From: an uncultured Bacteroidota bacterium | GTDB lineage: Bacteria; Bacteroidota; Bacteroidia; 2-12-FULL-35-15 | DNA: 24,766 nt | Assembly: GCA_903889605.1 (NCBI GenBank) | Contig: CAISYK010000597.1 | Coordinates: 1-24,766 of the forward strand | Direction of reading: 5' to 3' | In this document: in pieces, positions 18,304-24,766 of the stretch | Position numbering within the stretch: position 1 is the stretch's first letter | How the letters are laid out: the number at the start of each line of letters is the position of its first letter | The notes under the pieces: generated by a model | What the model saw: the letters and a program-made list of their open reading frames with translations, nothing else | Told to the model about the DNA's origin: nothing | Databases searched by the model: none | Translations under genes and position numbers: made by a program

Positions 18304-18462
18304 GTGCTGCAAATATTCTCAATAGCTATTTTGTTTAGAAGATATCGCACATATTTCGACTGACTCAATAGTATTTTCGTACAATTAGTCTTAGTTTGTT
18401 TATGTCAATAGCTGATTAAACATACATTTTTTTATTTAAATTTGGAAAAGTATTTTTGAATA

Positions 18463-19197
18463 TTAAATCCCCTGTTGAAATCCTCCATCTACATGAAACG
18501 TTTGACCAGTAATAAAACCAGCTTTATCAGAACAAATAAAATGAACTAAATTCGCAACATCTTCAGGTTTACCAAGTTTATTAAGTGAAATGCTTCGCTT
18601 TACTTCTTCAGGTGCGTTGTGCAGTAAATCCATCATGCTTCCAGCTTCAATAACACCGGGGGCAATACAATTAACACGTATTCCTTTTACTGCGGTTTCG
18701 GCAGCTAGAGACCTCGAAAAAGATTCAATAAAACCCTTAGTTCCGCCATAGATTGTTTGGCCTTTATTACCCTTGGAAGCGGCAACTGACGAAATATTTA
18801 AAATCACGCCTTTACGTTTTATCAGCATATTGAGAATTACGGCTTGGCATATTTTAATGGCGGCATAAATATTCACCTGCATCATTTGCTGAATATCCTT
18901 ATCTGAAATACTTGTAAGCAAATTAGTTTTTGTAACCGCCGCTGCATTAATAAGTATTGAAACATTTTTTAATTGGGCAAGAAATATAACCAAAGCGTCC
19001 TGGTCGGTAAAATCGCAGGCAATAATCTCAACAGACGCTTTGAAATCTGCAGTTTGTTTTTCGAGCTTTTGCTTGTTGCTGAAACAATGCAGCTGCAAAT
19101 GATTTTCTTCGCTGTCGAATTTTCGACAAATGGCCAGTCCTATTTCGGAGCTAGCTCCCGTTATTACAATGTTTGTTTTTTGCATATTTGAAATCAT
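18463..19197 (-). CDS. FabG-like 3-oxoacyl-ACP reductase (SDR family)
   Basis: This 244-residue short-chain dehydrogenase has the usual family length. By family role it reduces a 3-oxoacyl-ACP thioester with NAD(P)H. Visible elements in order are TGASSEIG at 13-20 (cofactor loop, with Glu where Gly is usual), CDF at 61-63, NAAA at 84-87 in place of the common NNAG, Asn109, Ser137, and Tyr150-x-x-x-Lys154, a complete catalytic set. The C-terminal FITGQTFHVDGG is typical. It is the last gene of its run, 13 nt after the ketosynthase stop. The start at 19197 is not certain; an ATG at 19185 is equally good. With the neighbouring ketosynthase and dehydratase it would supply the reduction step of an acyl-elongation cycle. 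The changed Gly motif and NAAA suggest a specialised rather than housekeeping FabG. Confidence 0.88.
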   Translation of the reverse strand: MISNMQKTNIVITGASSEIGLAICRKFDSEENHLQLHCFSNKQKLEKQTADFKASVEIIACDFTDQDALVIFLAQLKNVSILINAAAVTKTNLLTSISDKDIQQMMQVNIYAAIKICQAVILNMLIKRKGVILNISSVAASKGNKGQTIYGGTKGFIESFSRSLAAETAVKGIRVNCIAPGVIEAGSMMDLLHNAPEEVKRSISLNKLGKPEDVANLVHFICSDKAGFITGQTFHVDGGFQQGI

Positions 19198-19210
19198 AAA
19201 TACGCAGCAA

Positions 19211-20407
19211 TTAATATTTTTTAATTACCAGCGCAGTATTTTGTCCGCCAAAAGCAGCATTTAATTTTAGTACATAATTTATTTTCATATCCAGCGGTTT
19301 ATTTTGTATAACCCGCAATGGAACATTTGAATCTGGAGTACAGAAATTCACCGTATGCGGCACTTGCTGGTTCACTATGGAATAAACAACACCTATCATT
19401 TCAATTGCCCCGCATGCTCCGATCAAATGGCCTACCTGGCCTTTCATCGAATATACAGGTATTTCTTTAAATCGATTTCCGAAAATAATTTCCATAGCAC
19501 AAGATTCGGCTAAGGCATTTTTTATTGTTCCGGTTTCGTGCAGATGAACACAATCGATATCAAATGGGGTAATCCCGGCTTCAGCAATCGCCTCCTTTGC
19601 GGCCTGCGCCAATGATATTCCGCTAGGGGCGGGGTCCGTGATTTGGTATGCATCCAGGGTTGAACTGTAACCAACTATCTCTGCCAGAATTTTATCTTTC
19701 GGAGCTGTATCATCAGTTTCGAGTAAAACAGCAATTCCGCCTTCGCCTATAACCAGCCCTGTTCTATTTTTATCGAATGGTTTACAAGCCTCCTCTGCAT
19801 TTCCTTTAAAATCAGACAGGGCGCCCAATTTATAAAAACCCATGTAATGCAGGTGCGACAGCATCGAATCGAAACCGCCGGAAATAATCACTTTCTGCCT
19901 TGCTTTTTTTAATATCCGGAACGAAAGTCCCAAAGATTGTGATGAGGCAACACAAGCCGAAACATTAACATGATGTCCGCCTGATATGTTATATTTTTTT
20001 GCAATTCCATCAACAACATTAACGGCTCTGATGCAGTGGTTTTGCCAGGTATTTGTTTCATAATCGCCGCTATTAATAAAGCCGGCCATATCGAAATAAT
20101 CAATGCCTGAACCTATATGGATCATCCTGTCTTCAGGAGAATACCGGCTTAGAAAATCATTTGTTTCGGTAAGTTCTTGAATTGCCCGATTGATAAAAAA
20201 TGATTTCCGATCTACGCTGCCGGGGGTTATTATTACTTCCCCATTTTCTTTTGCTTCTGCACAAAAATCAGTTGGAAAAAAATCGGAATTTATATTTTTA
20301 ATATGGTTTAACCGCCTGCTTCCGATTCGGATATTTTCTAAGGCTTCATTTAAATTACAGCCAATGGGCGAATTCACGCCTATTCCTGTTATAACAACTC
20401 TAGCCAT
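19211..20407 (-). CDS. FabF-like 3-oxoacyl-ACP synthase (ketosynthase)
   Basis: This 398-residue protein starts at MARVVITGIGVNSPIG, the classic KAS beginning; an upstream ATG at 20446 would only add a non-homologous extension. By family role it carries out decarboxylative condensation of malonyl-ACP onto an acyl chain. The full Cys-His-His set is visible: Cys152 in SACVASSQS, His290 in HETGT (more often HGTGT), and His327 in KGQVGHLIGACGA with Lys322. The glycine-rich C-terminal FGGQN is present. The start overlaps the end of the half-length ketosynthase-like gene by 8 bp, the arrangement seen for KS/chain-length-factor pairs. Divergent details such as HETGT suggest secondary metabolism (aryl polyene or flexirubin-like) rather than primary FabF, but the product cannot be read from this window. 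Confidence 0.92.
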   Translation of the reverse strand: MARVVITGIGVNSPIGCNLNEALENIRIGSRRLNHIKNINSDFFPTDFCAEAKENGEVIITPGSVDRKSFFINRAIQELTETNDFLSRYSPEDRMIHIGSGIDYFDMAGFINSGDYETNTWQNHCIRAVNVVDGIAKKYNISGGHHVNVSACVASSQSLGLSFRILKKARQKVIISGGFDSMLSHLHYMGFYKLGALSDFKGNAEEACKPFDKNRTGLVIGEGGIAVLLETDDTAPKDKILAEIVGYSSTLDAYQITDPAPSGISLAQAAKEAIAEAGITPFDIDCVHLHETGTIKNALAESCAMEIIFGNRFKEIPVYSMKGQVGHLIGACGAIEMIGVVYSIVNQQVPHTVNFCTPDSNVPLRVIQNKPLDMKINYVLKLNAAFGGQNTALVIKKY

Positions 20408-20996
20408 GCGGTGCAGTTTTATTTTGTAAATATCTAAACAATTCAATACTCTCAGTCATGGAATTAAATGAAGGCAGCGCTTCTAATTCCTCTTTATTCA
20501 AGTATGCAAATCCTGACTCAATATTTCCGTCGGCATAAACTTTGCCTGATCCAATTATCACAAAATCTTGATGTGTGGAATAAACTGCATTTGTAATCAA
20601 GCCTGATGCAGAAGAAAATACAGCAGCGTTATCTCCTTTTAAGCCATATTCAATAGAAATAAAACACAATGTCATGTTATACAAAATCTTGAATTGCGTT
20701 AACGGCGATACCTGCGCCATACCTTTATCAATAAATAATTGGTTGGAAAATTGTCCTGATTCATCAACAGAATTTGAGGCAATTTTATGCAGATCGTATT
20801 CTTCATGTTCGACAATGCCTGTTGCATAAAAAATCGGAGTAATAGGCGAAATATCAATTCCTTTCAGAAGCATGCCAACCGTGACCATGGCAGCTTGTGT
20901 CTCCCGATTGTAATATTTCGCCATTTTCCTATTCTTCACAAAATCGTTTACCGGAATCACAGAATCTGCAGGAAATGTATTAAAAGATAATCTCAT
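20400..20996 (-). CDS. Half-length ketosynthase-like protein lacking the active Cys
   Basis: This 198-residue protein aligns by eye with only the N-terminal half of a ketosynthase. RKMAKYYNRETQAAM matches the helix usually read as RMSRFAQLAL. PIFYATGIVE matches the VVVGTG strand. SPLTQFKILYNM, ISIEYGLKGDN and FSSASGL match the active-site region, where the normal TACASG is replaced so that Ser129 stands in the Cys position. DFVIIGSGKV matches the following strand. The C-terminal half with both catalytic His residues is absent, and the gene ends by overlapping the full ketosynthase. It is therefore probably a non-catalytic partner, analogous to a chain length factor but shorter. No frameshift is apparent, and the ordered 8-bp overlap argues against a decaying pseudogene. 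The 437-bp upstream gap may hold its own promoter. Confidence 0.8.
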   Translation of the reverse strand: MRLSFNTFPADSVIPVNDFVKNRKMAKYYNRETQAAMVTVGMLLKGIDISPITPIFYATGIVEHEEYDLHKIASNSVDESGQFSNQLFIDKGMAQVSPLTQFKILYNMTLCFISIEYGLKGDNAAVFSSASGLITNAVYSTHQDFVIIGSGKVYADGNIESGFAYLNKEELEALPSFNSMTESIELFRYLQNKTAPHG

Positions 20997-21087
20997 TTGA
21001 TAAATATTTTGTTCCGAAGTTCCGGTATTGTTTTTATTGTTTAATAAAGATGTTTTAGAGCTATATTTTTAATAAATAATTTTATTC

Positions 21088-21184
21088 GGGCGTTCCCTTT
21101 CTTAAAAAAGAAAGGGCCGGGCTTTCCGCTTCAATCTTTTTGTTCGTTCCTCACAAAAAGGATTTTCGCTGCAATCCCTAACGC
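21088..21184. repeat. 97-bp structured intergenic repeat, two-arm fold
   Basis: The ends GCGTT (21090-21094) and AACGC (21180-21184) are inverted copies. Inside are two hairpins: a perfect 9-bp stem CCCTTTCTT/AAGAAAGGG with an AAAA loop (21095-21116), and an 11-bp stem AATC(C)TTTTTGT with one bulge (21133-21164). TTTCCGCTTCAATC is followed 40 bases later by TTTTCGCTGCAATCC, a degenerate direct repeat. The layout GGGCGTT, then CGGGCTTTCCGCT, then AATCCCTAACGC is one I remember as frequent between genes of Bacteroidota; I know no function or agreed name. Confidence 0.65.
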
Positions 21185-21199
21185 ATTGTTGATAATGAA

Positions 21200-21245
21200 A
21201 GGGCATTTGTGCATCCATTGCCCTCCTTGTGAACATCCGAAGGAG
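21200..21245. other. Two adjacent short inverted repeats beside the structured repeat
   Basis: AGGGCA (21200-21205) pairs with TGCCCT (21219-21224) around a 13-base loop. CTCCTT (21223-21228) pairs with AAGGAG (21240-21245) around an 11-base loop. The two share bases 21223-21224, so they would be alternative rather than simultaneous folds. Neither is followed by a T-run on either strand, so neither is a plain terminator. Confidence 0.3.
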
Positions 21246-21433
21246 CAAATATTTTCCCTAGAAACTTGTTTGTGTTTTTATTGTTTTATAATGTTTTGTG
21301 ATTTCAAAAAAAATATTTTTTTAGCCGATAATGTTTTAAAACCGCAGTGTATAATACTAAATGGGAATTTGAAATTTGAATCTGCATCTAAAAAGCAAAC
21401 GCAGCCCAATTATGCGAAGCTGATTTTCCGCTC

Positions 21434-21901
21434 TCACGTATATTTAACATCGCGCAGGCATATATCATACAATTCCTGCCTTGAATCCTGCAAGCGGGCA
21501 TTCGGGATGTCGAAAAAATTAAAAAACATTTCCCCTTGTGCTAATACTTCGCCATCGAGATAAGCAGTAACTTTTGTTACCCCAAATTCATCTACACGAA
21601 ATGTTTTTATTTCAGCTTTATAAATCAATTTATCGCCTGGATAAGCGGGGCGTTTAAATTTCATATGATTTACTATGGTTAACACCGATCTTTTAGAGGC
21701 ATAATTATGTTCTTTCATCAAGATCTCAAAAAAAGAACCGCTTAACTGCGCCAACCCTTCTAATATCAGCGACCCGGGGAAAATAGGATACCCGGGAAAA
21801 TGCTCATCAAATACATCATCGGCAAGCGTTATGCACTTTACTCCTACAATATATTTATCATAACAAATCTCTGTAATTTTGTCAACTAAATGAAATCTCA
21901 T
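21434..21901 (-). CDS. FabZ-like 3-hydroxyacyl-ACP dehydratase (hotdog fold)
   Basis: This 155-residue protein has the length and layout of single-domain FabZ. HFPGYPIFPG at 34-43 holds the catalytic His34, and ILEGLAQ at 46-52 holds the catalytic Glu48. MKFKRPAYPGDKL, the strand typical of the hotdog sheet, follows. By family role it removes water from 3-hydroxyacyl-ACP to give the trans-2-enoyl product. Its ATG lies 2 nt after the cysteine desulfurase stop, so the two are surely co-transcribed. The last 20 residues after the FFNFFD strand are a polar extension. With the downstream reductase and ketosynthase it completes three of the four elongation steps; the enoyl reductase is missing, as in polyene-making clusters. 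Confidence 0.9.
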   Translation of the reverse strand: MRFHLVDKITEICYDKYIVGVKCITLADDVFDEHFPGYPIFPGSLILEGLAQLSGSFFEILMKEHNYASKRSVLTIVNHMKFKRPAYPGDKLIYKAEIKTFRVDEFGVTKVTAYLDGEVLAQGEMFFNFFDIPNARLQDSRQELYDICLRDVKYT

Positions 21902-21903
21902 AT

Positions 21904-23415
21904 TTATAATTTAATAATATTTTTACCTGCAATTTTATTATATAATTCAGGATTGGCTTTTTGCCATCCTATTATACCGAGCATTAAAAACTGTACATTT
22001 TTGTATCCATGTTGTTTCATCGCATACCCGATAATTGGCGCAAAAAAACCACCCTGACAAACAAGTATAATATTTTTATCAAGCGGAAAGTGTTTGAAAT
22101 ATTTTTTAAATGCGAAGAAATTAATTTCACGTGAATTTGGAATGCCTTTAACTATCAAACGATCATGCCAAAAACGAACATCAACAATTAATGTATCCGG
22201 GTGATTTATCAATTCTTCGTTTAATTGCTTAGGTTCAAGCATCCCAATAGACGGCAGTTTTTCGGATACGGCCTGCTCTAAAATAGATAACACATACTTG
22301 ATTTGACTTTTTGAGATGTCTGCCGGCAAGCTAAAACGAATCGACTCCCGTGTTTGCTGATCGGTTAAGCCTATTGCTTTCAGCACATGCGAGGCATCAT
22401 TCGACTGTGTATTGCATGCAGAACCGGCCGAAACAGCAATGCCGAAATAATCAAGAGCCGCCATTAGGGCTGCGTTGTTAACACCAGTAAAAACAACATT
22501 AACTGTATTGGGCAAACAATTTTCATCTAAAACAGAATTTAAGATAATATCAGGTTTTATCCTGATCAATTCATTTATGAAAAAATCCTTGATCAATTTT
22601 GTTTTAACAGATAGTTTCAAATTCTTCTTTACGTTTTTACAAGCTTCGGCAAAGCCAGCAATATTGTGTATGCTTTCGGTGCCGGCTCTTAATCCATTTT
22701 CCTGATGACCTCCATGAATAAATGAGCTGATAAAACTTCCCGAATTCACATACATTGCACCAACGCCTTTTGGCCCATGTATCTTATGCGCAGAAAATGA
22801 TGCGTAATCGACATTTAGCTCTTTTAAATCAACAGGGATTTTGCCAAGCGCCTGTACACAATCGCTGAAAACAGGGACTTGTTTGGAGTGAGCAATTTCA
22901 GTTATTTGTTTAATATCCTGAATAACCCCAATTTCATTATTAGCAAGCATACAGCAGACTAAAAAGGTGGCCTCGTCAATCATTTGCTGAAAGGATTCGA
23001 TTAGTACTCTGCCTTTCGAATCAACTGGAATATATTCGATTGAAAATCCTTTTTGTTCCAGATAGGCAAGCGATGACATTACAGAAGCATGCTCTATTGG
23101 TGTGGAAAGTATTTTCTTCTTAGCTGGGAAAGAATGTTCGGCTAATGATTTTATAACTGCATTATTTGCTTCCGAAGCGCTTCCTGTAAAAAATATCTCA
23201 GAGCGATCGGCATTTACCGTCTCAGCAATTACTGCTCTTGAATCATCAATAATAACAGAAGATTTAATAGCATCATGAGATAAAGAAGAAGGATTGCCGT
23301 AATGTTTTCTTAAAACATGGTTCATTCTACGGGCAACACTCAGCAAAACACTCGTAGTTGCATTATTATCGAGATAAACTTTACGGCGGATTTTTAAAAA
23401 ATGCGAAAGCAGCAT
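21904..23415 (-). CDS. Cysteine desulfurase fused to a C-terminal rhodanese domain
   Basis: Residues 1-385 form a class V PLP enzyme of the NifS/IscS type: VYLDNNATT at 13-21, PIEHA (His109), SDCVQ (Asp185), the PLP Lys211 in SAHKIHGPKGVG, RAGTE at 243-247, and the catalytic Cys334 in SAGSACN. By family role it takes sulfur from cysteine as a persulfide, releasing alanine. Residues 395-503 form a rhodanese domain: LIVDVRFWHDR, a GIPNSREI segment, and an active-site loop starting at Cys453 in VCQGGFFAP. Sulfur could therefore pass from Cys334 to Cys453 within one chain. At 503 residues it is about 100 longer than plain IscS. There is no ISC/SUF scaffold gene next to it, and it lies 2 nt upstream of a FabZ-like gene, so its acceptor is unknown. 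Confidence 0.92.
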   Translation of the reverse strand: MLLSHFLKIRRKVYLDNNATTSVLLSVARRMNHVLRKHYGNPSSLSHDAIKSSVIIDDSRAVIAETVNADRSEIFFTGSASEANNAVIKSLAEHSFPAKKKILSTPIEHASVMSSLAYLEQKGFSIEYIPVDSKGRVLIESFQQMIDEATFLVCCMLANNEIGVIQDIKQITEIAHSKQVPVFSDCVQALGKIPVDLKELNVDYASFSAHKIHGPKGVGAMYVNSGSFISSFIHGGHQENGLRAGTESIHNIAGFAEACKNVKKNLKLSVKTKLIKDFFINELIRIKPDIILNSVLDENCLPNTVNVVFTGVNNAALMAALDYFGIAVSAGSACNTQSNDASHVLKAIGLTDQQTRESIRFSLPADISKSQIKYVLSILEQAVSEKLPSIGMLEPKQLNEELINHPDTLIVDVRFWHDRLIVKGIPNSREINFFAFKKYFKHFPLDKNIILVCQGGFFAPIIGYAMKQHGYKNVQFLMLGIIGWQKANPELYNKIAGKNIIKL

Positions 23416-23475
23416 TCGTATATATTAAATTGATTTATTGGTTTAAAGGTATATTTTTTTTCGGAGAATTTAATA

Positions 23476-23504
23476 CAAAATATATTTTTGATAAGGTTGT
23501 TCAA
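23476..23504 (-). promoter_or_regulatory. Possible promoter of the desulfurase/FabZ operon
   Basis: On the minus strand TTG (23502-23504) is followed after 17 bases by TATATTTTG (23476-23484), which resembles TAnnTTTG with one extra spacer base. It is about 60 bp before the start codon. The spacing equals that of the candidate before the RHS operon, but both could be chance in AT-rich sequence. Confidence 0.25.
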
Positions 23505-23521
23505 ACAAAAACAAATTTCAC

Positions 23522-23615
23522 CACTAAGGCACTAATAACACTGAGATTCACTGAGGTTTTACGAATGTTTTTCTGCGACGCAATCGTTCTCGCGTCAATT
23601 ATAATTTCTTTGTAA
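23522..23615. repeat. CACTAAGG-type tandem-motif intergenic element
   Basis: Four variants of one motif follow each other: CACTAAGG (23522-23529), CACTAATAA (23530-23538), CACTGAGATT (23539-23548) and CACTGAGGTT (23549-23558), with AT-rich sequence to about 23615. It resembles the 'accactaaggcac' class of intergenic repeat that I remember from Bacteroidota and several other phyla; its function is unknown to me. The right boundary is a guess. Confidence 0.5.
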
Positions 23616-23776
23616 ATCAATTGTTGACTAACTATACCTAAGATTTTTGATAAGATGGAAGTCAAGTCAAGATTATTAATACAATATATTCGGAAATACA
23701 TGCTGAAAAATTCCAAATATGCAATATTTGACCCGAATCAGAGCCTTCGCTTCTGAAATTGCTTTGGTCCAAAAAT

Positions 23777-24535
23777 CTACAACAGCTGTCCTTGTGAGAT
23801 ATATGACAAAAACAGGTTTAAAGCTTCTTTTTTTGCATCATCGTAATCATATCTAATATTCTGGTTAAGATATACATCCAAATCAGTAGAATAGATATTT
23901 TGTTCAATTAATTGCTCTATTAATTTGGGGCGGTTATCAATTCCGAATTTTAATGCGTTATTAAATTCATTTATGAATTCGTCTGGTAATTTTTTATTTG
24001 CAGTCCAGCAGGCAAAAACAAATGGTAAATTGGTAAATTTCTGCCATTCTTCAGCTAAATCATACGAATAGGCGTATATGTTTTCAAGTCCAAATGTGCG
24101 GTCACCGATAATAACGGCCGCAGTATTTCCATTTATGTCGTTTTCATAATCAGCTTTAGCCGGAATCCAAATAGGATTTATTTTCCAAAAATTATTGGCC
24201 AGGACTTTTACCAATACTACCGATGTATTTGACTGATAATCGAGTAAAATGTTTTTTATTTCTTTTAATGGAACATTACTGTATAACATAACAGATGCGA
24301 CTTTGCCCTCCGCGCCAATACAATAATCACTGATTATATAATGCTCTTTTAATTTAGGCAGAACTGCTGCAGGAACCAGGCCGATATCAACTTTCCCTTC
24401 TATTAATTTCTGAGCACAAACTGATGGAATGTCAAGCTGCAGATCGATTTTATCTAATAATTGGGAATGATTTAAGCCGTATAAAAATGGCTTTGAATTT
24501 AAATATGATACTACGGAAATTTTTATTTTACTCAT
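23777..24535 (-). CDS. mqnA: Chorismate dehydratase MqnA, futalosine menaquinone pathway
   Basis: This 252-residue cytosolic enzyme has the normal length of the family and a periplasmic-binding-protein-like fold. It dehydrates chorismate to 3-enolpyruvylbenzoate, the first step of menaquinone synthesis by the futalosine route. Visible family motifs are SVVSYLNSKPF at 7-17, DIPSVCAQKL at 35-44, DIGLVPAAVLP at 50-60, GAEGKVASVMLYS at 74-86 and LDYQSNTSVVLV at 98-109, with ACWTAN further on. MqnD, the other member of this superfamily, lacks this combination. No other mqn gene is in the window. Its start is overlapped by 8 bp by the end of a short upstream frame, so it is probably an internal gene of a longer transcript entering from the right. 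Confidence 0.9.
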   Translation of the reverse strand: MSKIKISVVSYLNSKPFLYGLNHSQLLDKIDLQLDIPSVCAQKLIEGKVDIGLVPAAVLPKLKEHYIISDYCIGAEGKVASVMLYSNVPLKEIKNILLDYQSNTSVVLVKVLANNFWKINPIWIPAKADYENDINGNTAAVIIGDRTFGLENIYAYSYDLAEEWQKFTNLPFVFACWTANKKLPDEFINEFNNALKFGIDNRPKLIEQLIEQNIYSTDLDVYLNQNIRYDYDDAKKEALNLFLSYISQGQLL

Positions 24536-24689
24536 AAATTATTATTTCAAAAAAAATCAAAATATACTTTTCAGTTTCAAGCGCAGCAATAGCTGCAGCG
24601 GCATTAATTGATGCTGTTTCTGCTCTAATATATCCGCAAGCAGTTGTCAAATATGAAAAACAAAGCTTTAATGTAATTTTTAACAACAT
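24528..24689 (-). pseudogene. Short frame overlapping mqnA, possible RsmE-tail remnant
   Basis: A 53-codon frame from ATG at 24689 ends with TAA at 24528-24530, 8 bp inside mqnA. Its middle reads YIRAETASINAAAAIAAL, very like the LRTETAALTALAAL tail of RsmE, the 16S rRNA m3U1498 methyltransferase. The preceding residues do not continue the resemblance, and an in-frame TGA lies about 15 codons before the ATG, so no complete RsmE can be present. It could be the decayed end of an rsmE gene, an unrelated small gene, or chance; the opposite strand is open here as well. Confidence 0.25.
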
Positions 24690-24766
24690 TACTAAATTGT
24701 TCAAAAAAACGTAACCTGTTTTTCATTTTTCTTCGTAAAGTTAAACTTAATTTGACAATTTGTTAA

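Larger units (their letters stand above)
18021..18462. other. Gene-free spacer before the RHS operon
   Basis: No reading frame here looks like a gene. The spacer separates the stop of the FabG-like gene from the first gene of the RHS operon, so it should hold a terminator for one and a promoter for the other; weak candidates are listed separately. TCAATAG occurs three times, at 18319, 18365 and 18405; the first two lie within longer similar copies, CTCAATAG(C)TATTTT at 18318-18332 and 18364-18377. Confidence 0.6.
20997..21433. other. Gene-free gap inside the acyl cluster
   Basis: The 437 bp between the dehydratase and the half-length ketosynthase hold no convincing gene, and I looked specifically for an acyl carrier protein (DSL motif) without finding one. 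The gap contains the 97-bp structured repeat and two short inverted repeats, listed separately. The rest is AT-rich with no clear promoter. The dehydratase/desulfurase pair and the three downstream genes may therefore be separate transcripts. Confidence 0.6.
23416..23776. other. Gene-free spacer between mqnA and the desulfurase gene
   Basis: Frames here are short and run through a tandem-motif repeat, so I call no gene. The spacer should carry the end of the mqnA transcript and the promoter of the desulfurase-led operon. I see no good terminator hairpin. Confidence 0.55.

Noticed and set aside
20408..20446. Upstream ATG at 20446 as the ketosynthase start
   Set aside because: The added 13 residues do not match the family, whose N-terminus begins at MARVVITG, and they would lengthen the overlap with the preceding gene.
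20997..21433. Possible missing acyl carrier protein gene in the cluster gap
   Set aside because: I read the gap for an ACP with a DSL phosphopantetheine site and found only interrupted frames.
21186..21563. 125-codon plus-strand frame covering the gap and the end of the FabZ-like gene
   Set aside because: It overlaps a well-supported dehydratase on the other strand, and its Cys-rich product resembles no protein I know.
23501..23716. 71-codon minus-strand frame upstream of the desulfurase gene
   Set aside because: It runs through the CACTAAGG-type repeat, whose conceptual peptide is a common spurious product.

Overview
The window is low-GC DNA from a member of the Bacteroidota; I cannot place it below phylum with confidence. 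The grounds are the long YD/RHS proteins with the RHS core style common in that phylum, a futalosine-pathway menaquinone gene (mqnA), scarce Shine-Dalgarno sequences, weak matches to the TTG / TAnnTTTG promoter type, and three intergenic repeats of kinds I remember from Bacteroidota genomes (memory, not a search). Every gene I can support lies on the minus strand, so transcription runs from the right end to the left. No rRNA, tRNA, CRISPR array, insertion sequence or origin is visible.

Region A (about 18020 down to 292) looks like one operon of five exported proteins: an FN3-like protein (409 codons from the first ATG, 394 from the preferred start), a 2439-aa protein beginning with a strand-rich SpvB/TcB-like motif and ending with a galactose-binding-like domain plus YD repeats, a 237-aa secreted protein, a 2590-aa RHS protein, and a lipoprotein. 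Junctions are tight: a 9-nt gap, a TAATG overlap, an ATGA overlap and a 16-nt gap. The RHS protein has a canonical RHS core followed by about 212 unrelated residues containing HEVGH and a third His at metzincin spacing, in more AT-rich DNA. The lipoprotein sits where immunity genes usually sit. The main hypothesis is a secreted, two-giant Rhs system with a metalloprotease tip and a lipoprotein immunity factor.

Region B (23415 down to 18463) is a small type II fatty-acid/polyketide-like cluster: cysteine desulfurase fused to a rhodanese domain, FabZ-like dehydratase, a half-length ketosynthase-like protein whose active Cys is Ser, a complete FabF-like ketosynthase, and a FabG-like reductase. 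A 437-bp gap with a structured repeat splits it in two. No acyl carrier protein, acyltransferase or thioesterase is visible here, so the product is unknown.

Region C (24535 down to 23777) is mqnA, preceded by an overlapping short reading frame whose sequence resembles the C-terminal tail of RsmE. At the left edge a further minus-strand reading frame runs out of the window.
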